Below are positions 43,166-55,466 of a stretch of 64,000 nt of DNA, one piece after another. Each line of letters opens with the position of its first letter. Within the stretch, counting starts at the first letter, position 1. Under the pieces are notes generated by a model. It searched no databases, was not told the origin of the DNA, and was given only the letters and a program-made list of their open reading frames with translations. A program made the translations under genes and the position numbers. Source of the DNA: Scilla litardierei. Its lineage: Eukaryota > Streptophyta > Magnoliopsida > Asparagales > Asparagaceae. Location: contig CM061142.1 in assembly GCA_030789695.1 (NCBI GenBank), forward strand, positions 47,433,987-47,497,986. Direction: 5' to 3'.

Positions 43166-43952
43166 ATTTTTTTTGGAGAGTTTATGAGTTTTATATGTAT
43201 GATGGATATATTTTGTAGTGATGATGTCTGAGAGTATCATGATGTATTTTTCTTGAGTCACATGCATGATGTATTTTGATTTTTTTGATGAACATGGTGA
43301 TGTTCATATGACTTTGTACTCATGTGACCGTTTATATATATGATGTTGCAGTTTCTTAGTCTGTTTCATACATTGTATGATTGCTTATAGTATCTGTGTG
43401 AATTTTGAGATATTGTCTCCATATATGATGTATTCTTCATGTGATGTGATTTGAGACAATATGTTCTCTTAGTGTATCTCAAATGTTGATATTGGACTTC
43501 CATTCCTCTATTCACATAAGCTTATGATGTGGTTTTATGAGTTTTTAGTTTTACATAACTTTAAACTCTCTGATTGTTGATAGTTTTTATTTAGCACGAT
43601 TGTTGTGGTTATTTTTCTCCCACCTTTTGGATAATGCCATAGGGGGAGAGAAATAAATATATAGATTCATAATGAATGTGCTAAGTATATACTAATAACA
43701 CTTGAATCTAAGATTGAAGTTGCCTTAGATTTAGGGGGAGTAAGATACAATGAATAGGGATTTTAAATCCTAGATTTCATGAGTTCTTTTCATTCATGCA
43801 TATCTTACTCATTTGCTTCAATTGATATGTAGATGCCCAAATATTTATTGACTAACTTGATTGGCATTTATGTAGGGGGAGTAAGTATTTGATAAGCACA
43901 ATTATTTATCTTTTTGTTTTGTTTGTTTGTCATCATCAAAAAGGTGGGAGAA
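43166..43952 (+). other. Element D 3' region with multiple polypurine tracts
   Basis: No gene. AGGGGGAG occurs near 43640, 43733 and 43874; the tract next to the LTR is AAAAAGGTGGGAGAA (43938-43952). Multiple tracts of this kind are known from SIRE-like copia elements. Confidence 0.65.
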
Positions 43953-44346
43953 TATTGAGTATTGGACTTCTCCCTACTTGGTGTTAATGATGAGCAAACA
44001 TAAATACTTGTGAATAATCCCCTATTTTGCAGTTAATCTATTGCCTAAGCTTATTATGAAGATCTACTAGTAATGGATGACACTCAAAGATCATTGAAGG
44101 CAAATGAAATGGATTGGATGATTGTAGATGGTGATTGAAGCTCCATGAAGACTTAAAGCTCATGCATTGGATATAAGAGAGAATTTGTCAAATGCAATTT
44201 CCTTATTTCTCTTCTAGTATGTAGCTTAGAAGTAGAACATTATTGGAGTACACACATATCTTCATTTCAGTCTTAGGATATCATTAGATCAATCATCCTT
44301 AGACTCCAATTCATTTTTATATTGATTGTGCATGTATTGTTTATAA

Positions 44347-44912
44347 CAGTCGACTGGTGAACATTTTACAGTCGCCAGTCTTAAAAATAGTCGACTGTGT
44401 TTTGTTCTACAGTTGACTGTTATGCACAAACTTTTACAGTCTAGTTTTGGGCTTCTCTGTTTCAATTCTTACAGGCGACTTATGAATGATTCACAGGCGC
44501 CTATCCAAGTGACAGCCGATTGTGTTTTGTTAATCAGTCGTCTATCTTTCTATAGCCCAAAGTCTATTTATCTGATTACTCTGGTCAGTCGACTTATGTT
44601 GGATTTACAGTCGACTGTCCAATGGAACAGTCGACTATCAATGCTACAACAGTCGTCTGTCTGTGAGCCAATTTGTTGACTCAACTCTCTGGAAAATCTC
44701 AGGGTTTTGACAGTCGTCTGTAGAAGGATTTACGGTCGCTTGTTCTGATTAACAGTCGACTGTCCTCTCTTCATCAGTCGTCTGTCTTGTTATCCCAGAT
44801 GTTTTCCAGAATTCTTCAACTTACCCTCTTACAACCAGTCGCCTGCAGTATGATTTACAGTCGCATGTTGGTTCAACAGTCGACTGTCTATGCCTCATCA
44901 CTCGACTGTCCA
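44347..44912 (+). repeat. ACAGTCGACTGT palindrome array, LTR D
   Basis: About twenty copies or near-copies (ACAGTCGTCTGT, ACAGTCGCCTG, ATAGTCGACTGT) spaced 15-45 bp, ending about 150 bp before the TATA box. Confidence 0.9.
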
Positions 44913-45058
44913 CGTGGTAAGTTACCGTTATGAATTCTTACCTACCCTCTCTGACTGTGCAGTAGTTGACTATCGCGAGCCTAGATTCTATCCGTTGAGT
45001 GTTTCCTCACGGATTTCAAAGAGGTTTTGCTGAATTCGTTTGTAGGGCTTTGAGAAAC

Positions 45059-45068
45059 CTATATAAGG
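45059..45068 (+). promoter_or_regulatory. TATA box of LTR D
   Basis: AACCTATATAAGGAGCC, a good plant TATA context, downstream of the motif array. Confidence 0.65.
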
Positions 45069-45739
45069 AGCCTCTACTGTTCCATTGACAGGTTACTTAG
45101 TCACTCACTCATTCATTCAAGCTTTCATTCTAAAGATCAAAGCTCTCAAGCCCTAAAGCCCTAAGAATTCCTATCTTCAATCTCTTGCTCTCCAACCTAG
45201 AACCAAAGAGATATCTTCTAGGTAATTGGTGCAGTCAAGAGAAAGGGCTTTCCTCTCTTCCAAGAGAGTCTTTCAACACACAACACTCTTCTCCTTCAAG
45301 TTCTACTTCAAGGCATAGGTGATTGTAAGTGTTGCTTTCATATTTCATAACTTTCGTTATTTGAATTTACTCTTGGGTTGTGAGAGTGGTTTGCTCTCCC
45401 AAGTTGTGGGAGTCAAGGTCAATCCATTGTATTTCGATTTCACTTGTAGGGTTGCTACAAGTGGGTTTTAAGGGAACCTCAAGTTAGGGTTCTAACTTGA
45501 GTATTCGGTTGTTAACCGGGTGGAAGGGACGTAGGATTACCGGGAACAAGTCGGGAAGTGACTTGGGTAATCCGAACCCTTGAAACATCCTTGCGTTTGC
45601 ATTTGTTTCATTTTGGGTTTATTTCTATTCCGTACAATTTTGTTGGTTAGGAATTTAAGTTGGTGTAACTATCTTTTTAAATTGCTTAAACACTATTCAA
45701 CCCCCTTCTAGTGTTTTCTCCATAGCCAGGGTCCTTACA

Positions 45740-46738
45740 ATCACGATACATTTTGGTGTCTCTAGGATGGATAGAATAAGGTGAGCTATGAGCTTCTTTC
45801 AACAGTTCATCCCGAATGTCACCTGATGGCATACAAATCATGCTCCCAAAACGTAGAGACCCATCCTCATGAATATAGAAATCATTACGAAGTCCGGCCT
45901 CTGCCTGCTCCCAAATCTTCTTCAACTTCGCATATCTAGACTGGGCTGCCTTGATCCTTTCAACCAAATCGGATTGAACCTGTAAGTTCATCATTATCAC
46001 TGACAAACCAGGTAAGACAACTTCAATCTTCATCTGCCGAATATCACCAAGAAGTTCTCTCTGTACCGTCAACATCATCACTGTTGGCATGCGACTAAGA
46101 GCATCAAGCACTTTGTTGACTTTTCCAGGGTGATACTGAAGATCCATATCATAATCAGCCATCAACTCGAGCCATCTGCACTGCCTCATATTCAGCTCTT
46201 TTTGAGTGAACACATACTTCAAACTCTTATGATCCGTGTATATCTTTACACATTCACCCAAAATAAAATGCCTCCATAACTTCAATGCAAATACCACTGC
46301 AGCTAATTCCAAGTCATGCATAGGATAGTTCCTCTCATGCGTCTTCAACAATCTAGAAGCATAAGCTACTACCCTACCATGCTGATGGAGAACACATCCC
46401 AATCCTCTGCCTGATGCATCAAAAAAATCGCATATCCACCTGAACGGTCTGGTATCGTCAGGATAGATGCAGTGATCAATCTATGCTTCAATTCATCAAA
46501 TGCTCGCTGACATTCCTCTGACCAGTTGAAAGCAACATTCTTCTTTGTTAGATGAGTCATCGGTGCAGCGATCCTTGAGAAATCCTTGATGAACTTTCTA
46601 TAGTACCCAGCCAATCCCAAGAAACTTTTGATCTCTGTGACTGACTTAGGAACTGGCCACTTCTCTACTGCCACAACCTTTTCTGGATATACAGCTTTCC
46701 CATCTTCAGACACAATATGTCCCAGAAAAGTAATCTTG
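45740..46738 (-). pseudogene. Element F: RT end, RNase H and integrase start (Ty3/gypsy)
   Basis: Minus strand. Begins with FLGHIVSEDG (RT connection), FLGLAGYYRKFIKDFS, RNase H with an extra T in a T-run near 46420 that shifts the frame before DASG..., then [40 protein letters not shown], and the N-terminus of integrase with an H...H zinc motif (HSSPYSIHP), cut at KMYRD by element D at 45739. It is the continuation of 57206-58310. Confidence 0.88.
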
Positions 46739-47029
46739 TGTAATGCCCTACGTAGCTACTGCACAAGTACTAGAGGGGGGTGAATAGTACTTTAAAATAA
46801 TTAAGAAGATAATTCCTAATTATCTTGCAAACTCAACCAACAATGCTGAAAATGCGGAAATGTAAATATAGACAACAAAGAAAACAATCGCAAACAGACG
46901 ATATAACGGGTTCGGATCCACCCAAGTCTTCCCGACTTGTTCCCGGTGATCCTACGTCCCAAACACCCGGATCCCCTCCGGATACTTGAGTTAGAAACTT
47001 CTAACTCAAATTTGCACTATGAAATATGG
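46739..47029 (-). repeat. Element G 3' LTR remnant
   Basis: The terminal 291 bp, matching 55469-55760 closely (TGTAATGCCCTA...); then it joins H LTR sequence. Confidence 0.85.
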
Positions 47030-48792
47030 AGAGCCTCTCATCACGCCTTCAACGCTACCAAGGAGAACGACATCGTAAGGAGGTCGCCGTCGTCATCTTC
47101 CTGTCACCGCCACGAGCCGTAGTCGAAGCTGTCCGCCGTCGAAACAGATCACAATCCGAGATAGAGCCGCCGCCGCAGATGCCAACAAGAGAAATCCGTA
47201 GCTGATGCAGAGTCCGCTGTCGCCGTCGAACGCCACATCCACGCCCCATCTGCTGCTGACGTGCGTACGCTGAAAGGAGGGAGCTGTCGTCGTCAAAGAT
47301 CTCCGCTGTCGTCTTTGAAGCGAAGCATCGCTGTTGCTGCCAACGGAGAAGTAGAGGAAGCCACCGGTTACGAAGCCATCATCGGAGAAGCCCACTGCAC
47401 GAAGACAAAGAAGATCGAAGAGCTCACCGCCGTATCGTCATTAAGCTGCCAGAGATCACGACGCTGTTTGAGCCGCTGAGGAGATCTCCAGCTGCACACC
47501 GTCAAGAGGAGCAGCGTCGTTCCCTGAAGAAACCGTCGTCGCCGCTGAGTTCGAAGCCACAGCACGACAGAGCTGCTGTGTAGTCGCTGCGTCTTCGCTG
47601 CCTGTGCCGAAGACGACGTCACCACCGGAGTTCGCTGCTGCTGCAAGCCTCGTTGCACCGCCACCGACGAGCTCGCCGTTGAAGACAGTTGCTGCTGCCA
47701 TCCACCCCTCGCCGTTGACGACAAAGTCCGCACGTCGAAGCTGAATAGAGAAGTCGAAGCCCGAAGCAACTGCATGCCCTAACAATCGTGAGGAGCTCCT
47801 ACCTCTTGTTGCCGTGAGAGAAGCTTGCAGCCTTCGAAGTAGTTGCGGTCGTCGGAGGAGTCAAGAGCCACGGGTCGCCGCCGGAAGCCTCGTTATTGAG
47901 AGGAGCAGTCGTTTGAACTCGAAGCATACGTCGTCGGAGAGGAAAGCAGCGGAGCAGAATTATTTGGCTGACGCGGGCTGAGGAACCAACGGACGAGATT
48001 AATTCGTGATCACGCATCAACAGCGGAGAGCAACGTTGCATGCGGAGCTGACGTGGCGGGGTATTTTTAAATGAGCTGCTTTGCGCACAGGCCATTATCT
48101 AAAAGGAATGAACTGCGTTTCCTTGTGCACCGACCGCTTTATTCTTAAGGAGTTGCTGAGCGCACAGACTGCAGTTTATTGAGGATTGAACTGAAATTGC
48201 TTTACGCACAGACCAGTGCATATCTTGACATCCAGGAGTCGGATTAAGACACCGTTTGCGTCAGATTGGAGCTGACGACGTGCTGATTGACAGAGACGCC
48301 TACACAGACATAAACTGAGCATTTCTATACTCTTAAACTCTTTAATTTGTGTCTTAGTGTAACGTTCTCTGTGGGGAAACTTTTACCATTTTATGGTGAC
48401 TATTTTGGGACTTGTCTAGTTGGGACTAGACAAGTGGGACCCAGCTAGTTTGGGACTAGCTGGTAGAAAGCTTTGCTAGGATTGATAGTGAGAGGAAACA
48501 CTGTGTGTGGGGTACTGAGAGTCTGGCGAGTGTAGAGACGTAGAGGGCGCTCTGAGCGTGCTCTAACTTGTGACTTTGTACCTATTACACTATTCAATCT
48601 AGTATTTTCTTTGGCGGCTGGAGTAGGTCGTTGGGAGGACCGAACCAGGGTAAATCTGCTGTGTACTCTGTGTCTGCATTTTAGTTATTCTGGTTGTGCT
48701 ATAACTGCGTGTGCTTATTCGTGGGTTGCACGAATTATTTTAAAAGCCTATTCACCTCCCCCCCCCCTCTAGGCTAGGATCCAGATCCAACA
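47030..48792 (+). repeat. Element H 5' LTR, truncated at its start
   Basis: Matches 52593-54399 with a 60-bp deletion near 47058 and a ~22-bp extra segment near 47290. U3 and TATA box are gone. ORFs on either strand here recur in the 3' LTR and are not genes. Confidence 0.85.
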
Positions 48793-48794
48793 AG

Positions 48795-48807
48795 TGGTAT
48801 CAGAGCC
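48795..48807 (+). other. Primer binding site, initiator tRNA-Met (element H)
   Basis: TGGTATCAGAGCC, perfect, two bases after the LTR end. Confidence 0.95.
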
Positions 48808-48835
48808 AGTTTAGAAGATCTAGCCTAGTTTGACC

Positions 48836-50707
48836 ATGGACCACATTGATAGTGCTTTTGCTGAGGGTCAGTCTATTTCCCGACCACCTAGATTTAATGG
48901 AGGAGATTATGCTTACTGGAAAAATCGTATGAAAATCTATCTTATTTCTATTGATTATAAAGCTTGGCAAATTGTTGAAAAAGGATATAAATCACCTGTT
49001 ATCAAGATTGAAAATACTGAGATGCCTAAACCTGATGATAAGTGGGATGATAATGATGGGAAGCTTTATTCTTTAAATGCTAAAGCTATGAATGCTCTTA
49101 TTTGTGCATTAGATAAATCTGAGTTCAATCGTATCTCACATTGTCTAACTGCGCAGAAAATATGGCATACTTTGGAGGTGACGCATGAGGGAACGTCACA
49201 GGTGAAGGAGTCTAGACTTGCACTTCTGAGCACGGAATACGAGGGATTTCGCATGCTACCATCAGAGACGATATCAGAAATGTTTGCGAGGTTCACCAAC
49301 ATTGTCTACAAGTCTAGTTCGCTCGGTAAGCCATATTCTAGCCTTGAGCAGGTGAGGAAGATATTAAGAGCTCTGCCAAGCTCTTTCAGGCCTAAAGTCA
49401 CTGCCATTAAAGAAGCAAAGGATCTATCGCAGATGAGGGTGGAGGACTTGATAGGTAATTTAATGTCCCACGAGCTTGAATTGCAAAACATGGATAAAAG
49501 GGAGAAACCTGAGGAAAAAGAGATAGCTACCAAGCCACTTGCTCTGAAAGCTGACGAAAGTGAAGAAGATGATGATGACATAGCGCTAATGGTCAGAAAC
49601 TTCAGAAAGTATGTCCAGACCAAGCAAGGAAGAACAGAAATGGCACCCAGGTTTAATCGCTCTAACTTTTTTCAGTCTTCTAAGCAAAATTATGATCAGA
49701 ATACTACTAATAGAATGACTTGTTTTAAATGCAAGAAAAGAGGACATCGAATGAGGGATTGCCCACATGAGACAGCTCAGGTAGCTAAAGAAAAGAGAAA
49801 ATCCAAGGTGCTTACTTGGGACATGGATAGCGAAGCTGAGAGCGAGGAGGAGGAACACGAAGCCCATTCATGCATGGCATTGATGGGAATACACAATGAG
49901 GTAACTTCTGGTAGTAAAACTGAACTCCTTACTCTTTGTAAAGAAATGCAAGATAAAATAGTAGAGCTTGAATCCACTATAGATGATTATCAAAATGAGA
50001 ACTTTGAAATGCAACAATCTGAATATGAAATGTCTAAAGAGATTGAAAAACTCAAAATTGATATTGTTGCACGTGACTCTACTATTGATATTCTGAAAAA
50101 GGAAAAATCCAGTTGTAATGATGAAGCACCTTGTCTCTCTTGCCCTTCCTTGATGAATAATATTAGCATGCTTAAACTTGATTTGATTAAGCTCGAAACT
50201 GAAAAAGACTATGTTATTAGAGAGCTTAATGATAAATTCTGCATGTTGGATAATGATTTTAAAAGAAAAATGGTTGAATTTGAAAAGAAGGAAGAGGAAA
50301 ACAAGAGAGCTTTTATAAGTAAATGCACATTGCTTGTGGAAGAAAATAGATTGTTAAAATCCAAAGTCTCTAATCTTGAATTAGCCATTAAGAAATTCTC
50401 TATGGGAAAACAATCGTTGGATACTATTTTAGAGAATCAATTATATGGCAATAATAGAAGAGGACTTGGATTTGGTTCGAAAAACGTTGAAAAGTCAAAA
50501 TTCAAAAAATTCCACAATGCACCATCTATTGCGAAGAACTTATATGCAAAGTGCTTTACTTGTGATAGTGTAGGCCACACATCATACTATTGTAAATTTA
50601 GGAACACAAATATCAAGTTTAAACAAGTGTGGGTTCCTAAAACTATGTTGGCTAACACTAGTGGACCTTGTTGGATTCCAAGGTCACACTTAACACCTTT
50701 CATGTAG
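48836..50707 (+). CDS. Element H gag
   Basis: About 623 residues from the ATG at 48836. UBN2-type copia gag (PPRFNGGDYAYWKNRMKIYL, SLNAKAMNALICALDKSEF, HEGTSQVKESRLALLSTEYE), acidic linker, CCHC knuckle CFKCKKRGHRMRDC (about residue 295), a long coiled-coil-like region (about 350-540), and a second knuckle CFTCDSVGHTSYYC (about 572). The ORF stops soon after (HLTPFM). In full-length relatives protease follows; here none does. No internal stop, so it may still make a capsid protein. Confidence 0.9.
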   Translation: MDHIDSAFAEGQSISRPPRFNGGDYAYWKNRMKIYLISIDYKAWQIVEKGYKSPVIKIENTEMPKPDDKWDDNDGKLYSLNAKAMNALICALDKSEFNRISHCLTAQKIWHTLEVTHEGTSQVKESRLALLSTEYEGFRMLPSETISEMFARFTNIVYKSSSLGKPYSSLEQVRKILRALPSSFRPKVTAIKEAKDLSQMRVEDLIGNLMSHELELQNMDKREKPEEKEIATKPLALKADESEEDDDDIALMVRNFRKYVQTKQGRTEMAPRFNRSNFFQSSKQNYDQNTTNRMTCFKCKKRGHRMRDCPHETAQVAKEKRKSKVLTWDMDSEAESEEEEHEAHSCMALMGIHNEVTSGSKTELLTLCKEMQDKIVELESTIDDYQNENFEMQQSEYEMSKEIEKLKIDIVARDSTIDILKKEKSSCNDEAPCLSCPSLMNNISMLKLDLIKLETEKDYVIRELNDKFCMLDNDFKRKMVEFEKKEEENKRAFISKCTLLVEENRLLKSKVSNLELAIKKFSMGKQSLDTILENQLYGNNRRGLGFGSKNVEKSKFKKFHNAPSIAKNLYAKCFTCDSVGHTSYYCKFRNTNIKFKQVWVPKTMLANTSGPCWIPRSHLTPFM

Positions 50708-52006
50708 GTGTGATGGAGTTTTGGCGAGGAGCAATAAATTCAATGTCTCATTCTTTTAGCTCCTTCGTCAAAAAGCGACGAGAAGGTATAATTTTTATCC
50801 CTCTTTGTATTTCATTGCATACCTTCATAGATTTTTTTGTTTGCTTGATTTATTTTGGTTTGTGTGCTTGCATGGATGATTTTTAATGTTTTTATTTCTG
50901 AAAAAAATTGAAAACAAAATCAAAAATTCAAAAAAAACTGTGCTTATTGAATCCTCTTATGAATCTCTTGAGTGATATTGTATGAATGATCAATTCTATC
51001 CCTTGTAGAAGTCAATTCATTATCGTTGTAGCTACATGAACATGATATTATTCTTTTTAGTAGCCATGACATGTCTCATAAGTTTCAAACTTGACTTCTA
51101 CACCTACATTTGCACTTTCACGATATTTGACTTTTTAGTACTTTTGGAGATTCTTTTGAAGAATAATGGAAAGTGAATGTAGGAATGATTAATTTCTGAA
51201 ATTTCTAAGGGATATGATGTGTTTAGCCATGAATTAAAATTGAGCACAAAAGAATGAAAAAAAAAAATTTGCTCCGTATGGAAAATGGATACACTTCATG
51301 GCTAATACACAACCCATGAGTATCCAACTTGTGCTACATGGGTAATCATTAGCGTTGGTGTATATAACTCGTCAAGCAATGCCATCCCACATTTAAAAGT
51401 CCTTTTAGGCCATGTTTTGGGATTCGGTAACTTGAACTCATCTTTGATGAGGTGGGAAAAATCAATCCTAGTGATATTCATGAAAATTGGAAAATGTGGG
51501 TTGATTTGGTTGAATATTTGAAATTGAATCTCCTCTTGTACTTTATTGTCTATATCATTTCACTTACACAAAGGTGGAGGAGTCTTGGTATGAAATTCTA
51601 TGAACTTGACTTGTCTATTATTTGGATTACTCATGCAAATTGCACGCTACATCTAATAATGATCTATTTTTGCATGGGATATTTTTGTGACTTCATTAAT
51701 CCACTTTTGGTGATTACAAAGGGGGAGAAAGAAAAGATTTTGACAGCTTTGAGCTTTGATGTTGATATTATTAATTGAAGGGGGAGCTCAAGAGAAGGGG
51801 GAGCATGCTATTGTATGCAATTGTATTTGTTATTAGTTTGTGCATGCTGTGGCAATTGTATTGGTTATTAGTTTGTGCATGCCATGTTGTAGTGCTTGAC
51901 TATTCATGCCATGATTTATATTGCATTACACCCTTCAACACACTTCACACACTCATTCTTATTGATCAAATCTTTTATGGGTTTGTCATCACCAAAAGGG
52001 GGAGAT
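50708..52006 (+). other. Element H noncoding region and polypurine tract
   Basis: No gene seen. GGGGGAG tracts near 51720-51800 and AAAAGGGGGAGA (51994-52005) adjoining the 3' LTR. Confidence 0.75.
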
Positions 52007-54399
52007 TGTTGGAAGCAACGATCTAGGATCTTGGTTTGATGATGACAAACGTGTCGGTATATCTAATGTGTGTGCTCAGTGTGTTTCAGGCTCGAAACAA
52101 TACATCTAGGCTATTTGGCAGAATTACTATTCGTATAGCACATTGGGTGAGATGGATTGTGTGTGCACAGAGAAGTTGGACTTGGTCCAATGAGGGATGA
52201 GTTGGAGCCAATTCTTTTCTAATGGAGATTTATTTAAATCAATTAGAAGATCTTATTCTATCTCATAATCCCTCTTTAATTCAAAATCCCAATCAAAATA
52301 CAAAATCCCTATCTCTTAGGGATTCTCTCCAAAAACCCTAGGCTATCCTATATAAGCACACACCCTATCAATTGCCTAGGTTGCGACAATACAAAAAATA
52401 AAAGAGGGGCTATACAAAATCAAAATAGGGTTGCGGCTATCAAAAAAATTAGAGAGGGTGTGTTACAAAAAAAAGGAAACGAGCGACACCAAGCCAAAAA
52501 TCAATCCCCGCTCCGATAAAACGTCCAATAGCAGCATCGCCGTCATCATCTTCATGTTGCTCATCACCGTCGTTGAAGATCGCTGAAGTCGGATAGCCTC
52601 TCATCATGCCTTCAATGCTGCCATCATCGGAGACCGCCGCTACGACCGCCTTTACAACCCCTGCTGCAGTCGGAGTCCACCAAGGAGAACGACATCGTAA
52701 GGAGGTCGCCGTCGTCATCTTCCTGTCACCGCCACGAGCCGTAGTCGAAGCTGTCCGCCGTCGAAACAGATCACAATCCGAGATAGAGCCGTCGCCGCAG
52801 ACGCCAACAAGAGAAATCCGCAGCTGCTGCAGAGTCCGTTGTCGCCATCGAACGACGCATCCACGCCCCATCTGCTGCTAACGTGCGTACGCTGAAAGGA
52901 GGGAGCTGTCGTCTTTGAAGCGAAGCATCGCTGTTGCTGCCAACGGAGAAGTAGAGGAAGCCACCGGTTACGAAGCCATCATCGGAGAAGCCCACTGCAC
53001 GAAGACAGAGAAGATCAAAGAGCTCACCGCCGTATCGTCATTAAGCTGCCGGAGATCACGACGCTGTTTGAGCCGCTGAGGAGATCTCCAGCTGCACACC
53101 GTCAAGAGGAGCAGCGTCGTTCCCTGAAGAAACCGTCGTCGCCGCTGAGTTCGAAGCCGCGGCACGACAGAGCTCTGTGTAGTCGCTGCGTTGTCGCTGC
53201 CTGTGCCAAAGACGACGTCACCACCTGAGTTCGCTGCTGCTGCAAGCCTCGTTGCACCGCCACCGACGAGCTCTCCGTTGAAGACAGTTGCTGCTGCCAT
53301 CCACCCCTCGCCGTTGACGACAAAGTCCGCACGTCGAAGCTGAACGGAGAAGTCGAAGCCCAAAGCAACTGCATGCCCTAACAATCGTGAGGAGCTCCTA
53401 CCTCTTGTTGCCGTGAGAGAAGCTTGCAGCCTTCGAAGTAGTTGCGGTCGTCGGAGGAGTCAAGAGCCACGAGTCGCCGCCGGAAGCCTCGTTATTGAGA
53501 GGATCAGACGTTTGAACTCGAAGCATACGTCGCCGGAGAGGAAAGCAGCGGAGCAGAATTATTTGGCTGACGCGGGCTGAGGAACCAGCGGACGAGATTA
53601 ATTCGTGATCACGCATCAACAGCGGAGAGCAACGTTGCATGCGGAGCTGACGTGGCGGGGTATTTTTAAAGGAGCTGCTTTGCGCACAGGCCATTATCTA
53701 AAAGGAATGAACTGCGTTTCCTTGCACATCGACCGCTTTATTCTTAAGGAGTTGCTGAGCGCACATACTGCAGTTTATTGAGGATTGAACTGAAATTGCT
53801 TTACGCACAGACCAGTGCATATCTTGACATCCAGGAGTCGGATTGAGACACCGTTTGCGTCAGATTGGAGCTGACGACGTGCTGATTGACAGAAACGCCT
53901 ACACAGACACAAACTGAGCATTTCTATACTCTTAAACTCTTTAATTTGTGTCTTAGTGTAACGTTCTCTGTGGGGAAACTTTTACCATTTTATGGTGACT
54001 ATTTTGGGACTTGTCTAGTTGGGACTAGAGAAGTGGGACCCAGCTAGTTTGGGACTAGCTGGTAGAAAGCTTTGCTAGGATTGATAGTGAGAGGAAACAC
54101 TGTGTGTGGGGTACTGAGAGTCTGGCAAGTGTAGAGACATAGAGGGTGCTCTGAGCGTGCTCTAACTTGTGACTTTGTACCGATTGCACTATTCAATCTA
54201 GTATTTGCTTTGGGGGCTGGAGTAGGTCGTTGGGAGGACCGAACCAGGGTAAATCTGCTGTGTACTCTGTGTCTGCATTTTAGTTACTCTGGTTGTGCTA
54301 TAACTGCGTGTGCTTATTCGTGGGTTGCACGAATTATTTTAAAAGCCTATTCACCACCCCCCCCCCCCCCCCCCTCTAGGCTAGGATCCAGATCCAACA
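52007..54399 (+). repeat. Element H 3' LTR
   Basis: Starts TGTTGGAAGC, ends GATCCAACA. TATA box CCTATATAAGC near 52347-52357, so R-U5 is about 2 kb. Ends with a C-run longer than in the 5' copy. Confidence 0.9.
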
Positions 54400-55441
54400 G
54401 TCCTTTCTTGTACCCTTTCTTGTACTTCTTTGACTTGTCGAACTTTGGCGTCTTCCATTTCTCCTTGTGTTTGTTTTGAGGACAATCCGCTTTAATTTGT
54501 CCTGGCTTGTTGCATTTGAAACACAAAGGAGCAGAGGTGTTAGAAGAAATAAAATTTGATTTGTTCTTAAAATTACCTTTCCAGAAGAACCGGTTGAACT
54601 TCTTTGCCATTAGGGCAATGGATTCCAAGTCCAACTCGTCTTCCGAGTCTTCATCATCGGTAGATGTGGATGTAGATGGAGCGGCCTTGAACGCAATAGC
54701 CTTTTTCTTTGGCTCGGCTTGCTTCAAGTAGGACTTCATCTTGTCCTGCAACTTTAGCTTGCTATCCTTGCGTACCTCATAAGACATCAAGGTACCCATT
54801 AGTTGAATGATGGTATACTTACTCATGTCGTTACCTTCCTCGATGGCGAAGGTACGTTTCTCCCAACAAGAAGGAAGTCCATCAATTATCTTTGAGAATT
54901 TCTCCTTTTGGGTGTAGGTTTTCCCAAGAGCCTCCAACTCGTTTATGATGTCGATGAATCGAGCATAGTACTCCTTCATCTTCTCACCCTGTTGCATATG
55001 AAATAATTCGTAATCTTTATTCACAACAACGAGTTTAGAGTCTCTTACCCTACTTGTTCCTTCATGCAAGATGAGGAGGGAGTTCCATATTTGATATGCA
55101 CTCGTACATGTGCATATCTTGTTGAAGTCCTCGGGCTCCAAAGCACATTGTAAGGCGTTCATTGCCTTGGCATTGCTTACCTCCGCGACGACCTCTGCGG
55201 TAGTCCACTTCGCAAAATCTTCTTCTTCAGGCTCGACGTACTCCGTCAACGTGGCTCTCCACAATGAAGCACTCCGGAGGAAGGTTTCCGTCCGGCATTT
55301 CCAGTACCGGTAGTTGGTACCGTTGAAGAAGGGAGGCCTCATCGAGGAGTGTCCTTCCATCACCGAAGAAGCTCCTTCACGGTTCCTGAAGGTGCTGTAA
55401 TCTGAAGGTGGACGAATGGACTTGTTGTCTTTGGCAGACAT
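54400..55441 (-). pseudogene. Element G gag (3' part cut by element H)
   Basis: ATG at 55441. UBN2-type gag (PPFFNGTNYRYWKCRTETFL, NAKAMNALQCALEPEDFNK, HEGTSRVRDSKL), acidic stretch DDEDSEDELDLES, knuckle CFKCNKPGQIKADC (H of CCHC replaced by Q). Truncated at 54400 where LTR H begins. Divergent from H gag but the same family. Confidence 0.88.
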
Positions 55442-55454
55442 AGCTAGGTACTTT

Positions 55455-55466
55455 GCTCTGATACCA
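55455..55466 (-). other. Primer binding site, initiator tRNA-Met (element G)
   Basis: Minus-strand TGGTATCAGAGC, two bases from the LTR end at 55469. Confidence 0.9.

Larger units (their letters stand above)
43004..45739 (+). mobile_element. Element D: 3' end of a copia-like element, inserted in F
   Basis: End of an ORF (43004-43165), a 3' region with repeated GGGGGAG tracts, a polypurine tract and a 3' LTR (43953-45739). LTR start (TATTGAGTATTGGA, probably TGTTGAG mutated) and end (CCTTACA) resemble those of element G, so D and G are related. Element A interrupts it at 43003/43004, and the rest lies beyond A. Right of 45739 integrase of element F resumes. Confidence 0.75.
43953..45739 (+). 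repeat. Element D 3' LTR
   Basis: 1787 bp. U3 contains the ACAGTCGACTGT array, then TATA box CTATATAAGG at 45059-45068; ends CCTTACA. No second copy in the window. Confidence 0.75.
47030..54399 (+). mobile_element. Element H: gag-only copia element inserted in G
   Basis: Plus strand. 5' LTR lacking its first ~590 bp (about 47030-48792), initiator tRNA-Met primer site, a single gag ORF, 1.3 kb of noncoding DNA, polypurine tract, and full 3' LTR (52007-54399, 2393 bp). There is no protease, integrase or RT sequence, so movement would need enzymes from another element. Confidence 0.85.

Noticed and set aside
47055..48095. Several Ser/Ala/Arg-rich ORFs on both strands, repeated at 52449-53694
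   Set aside because: They lie in the two LTRs of element H; GC-rich composition without domains.
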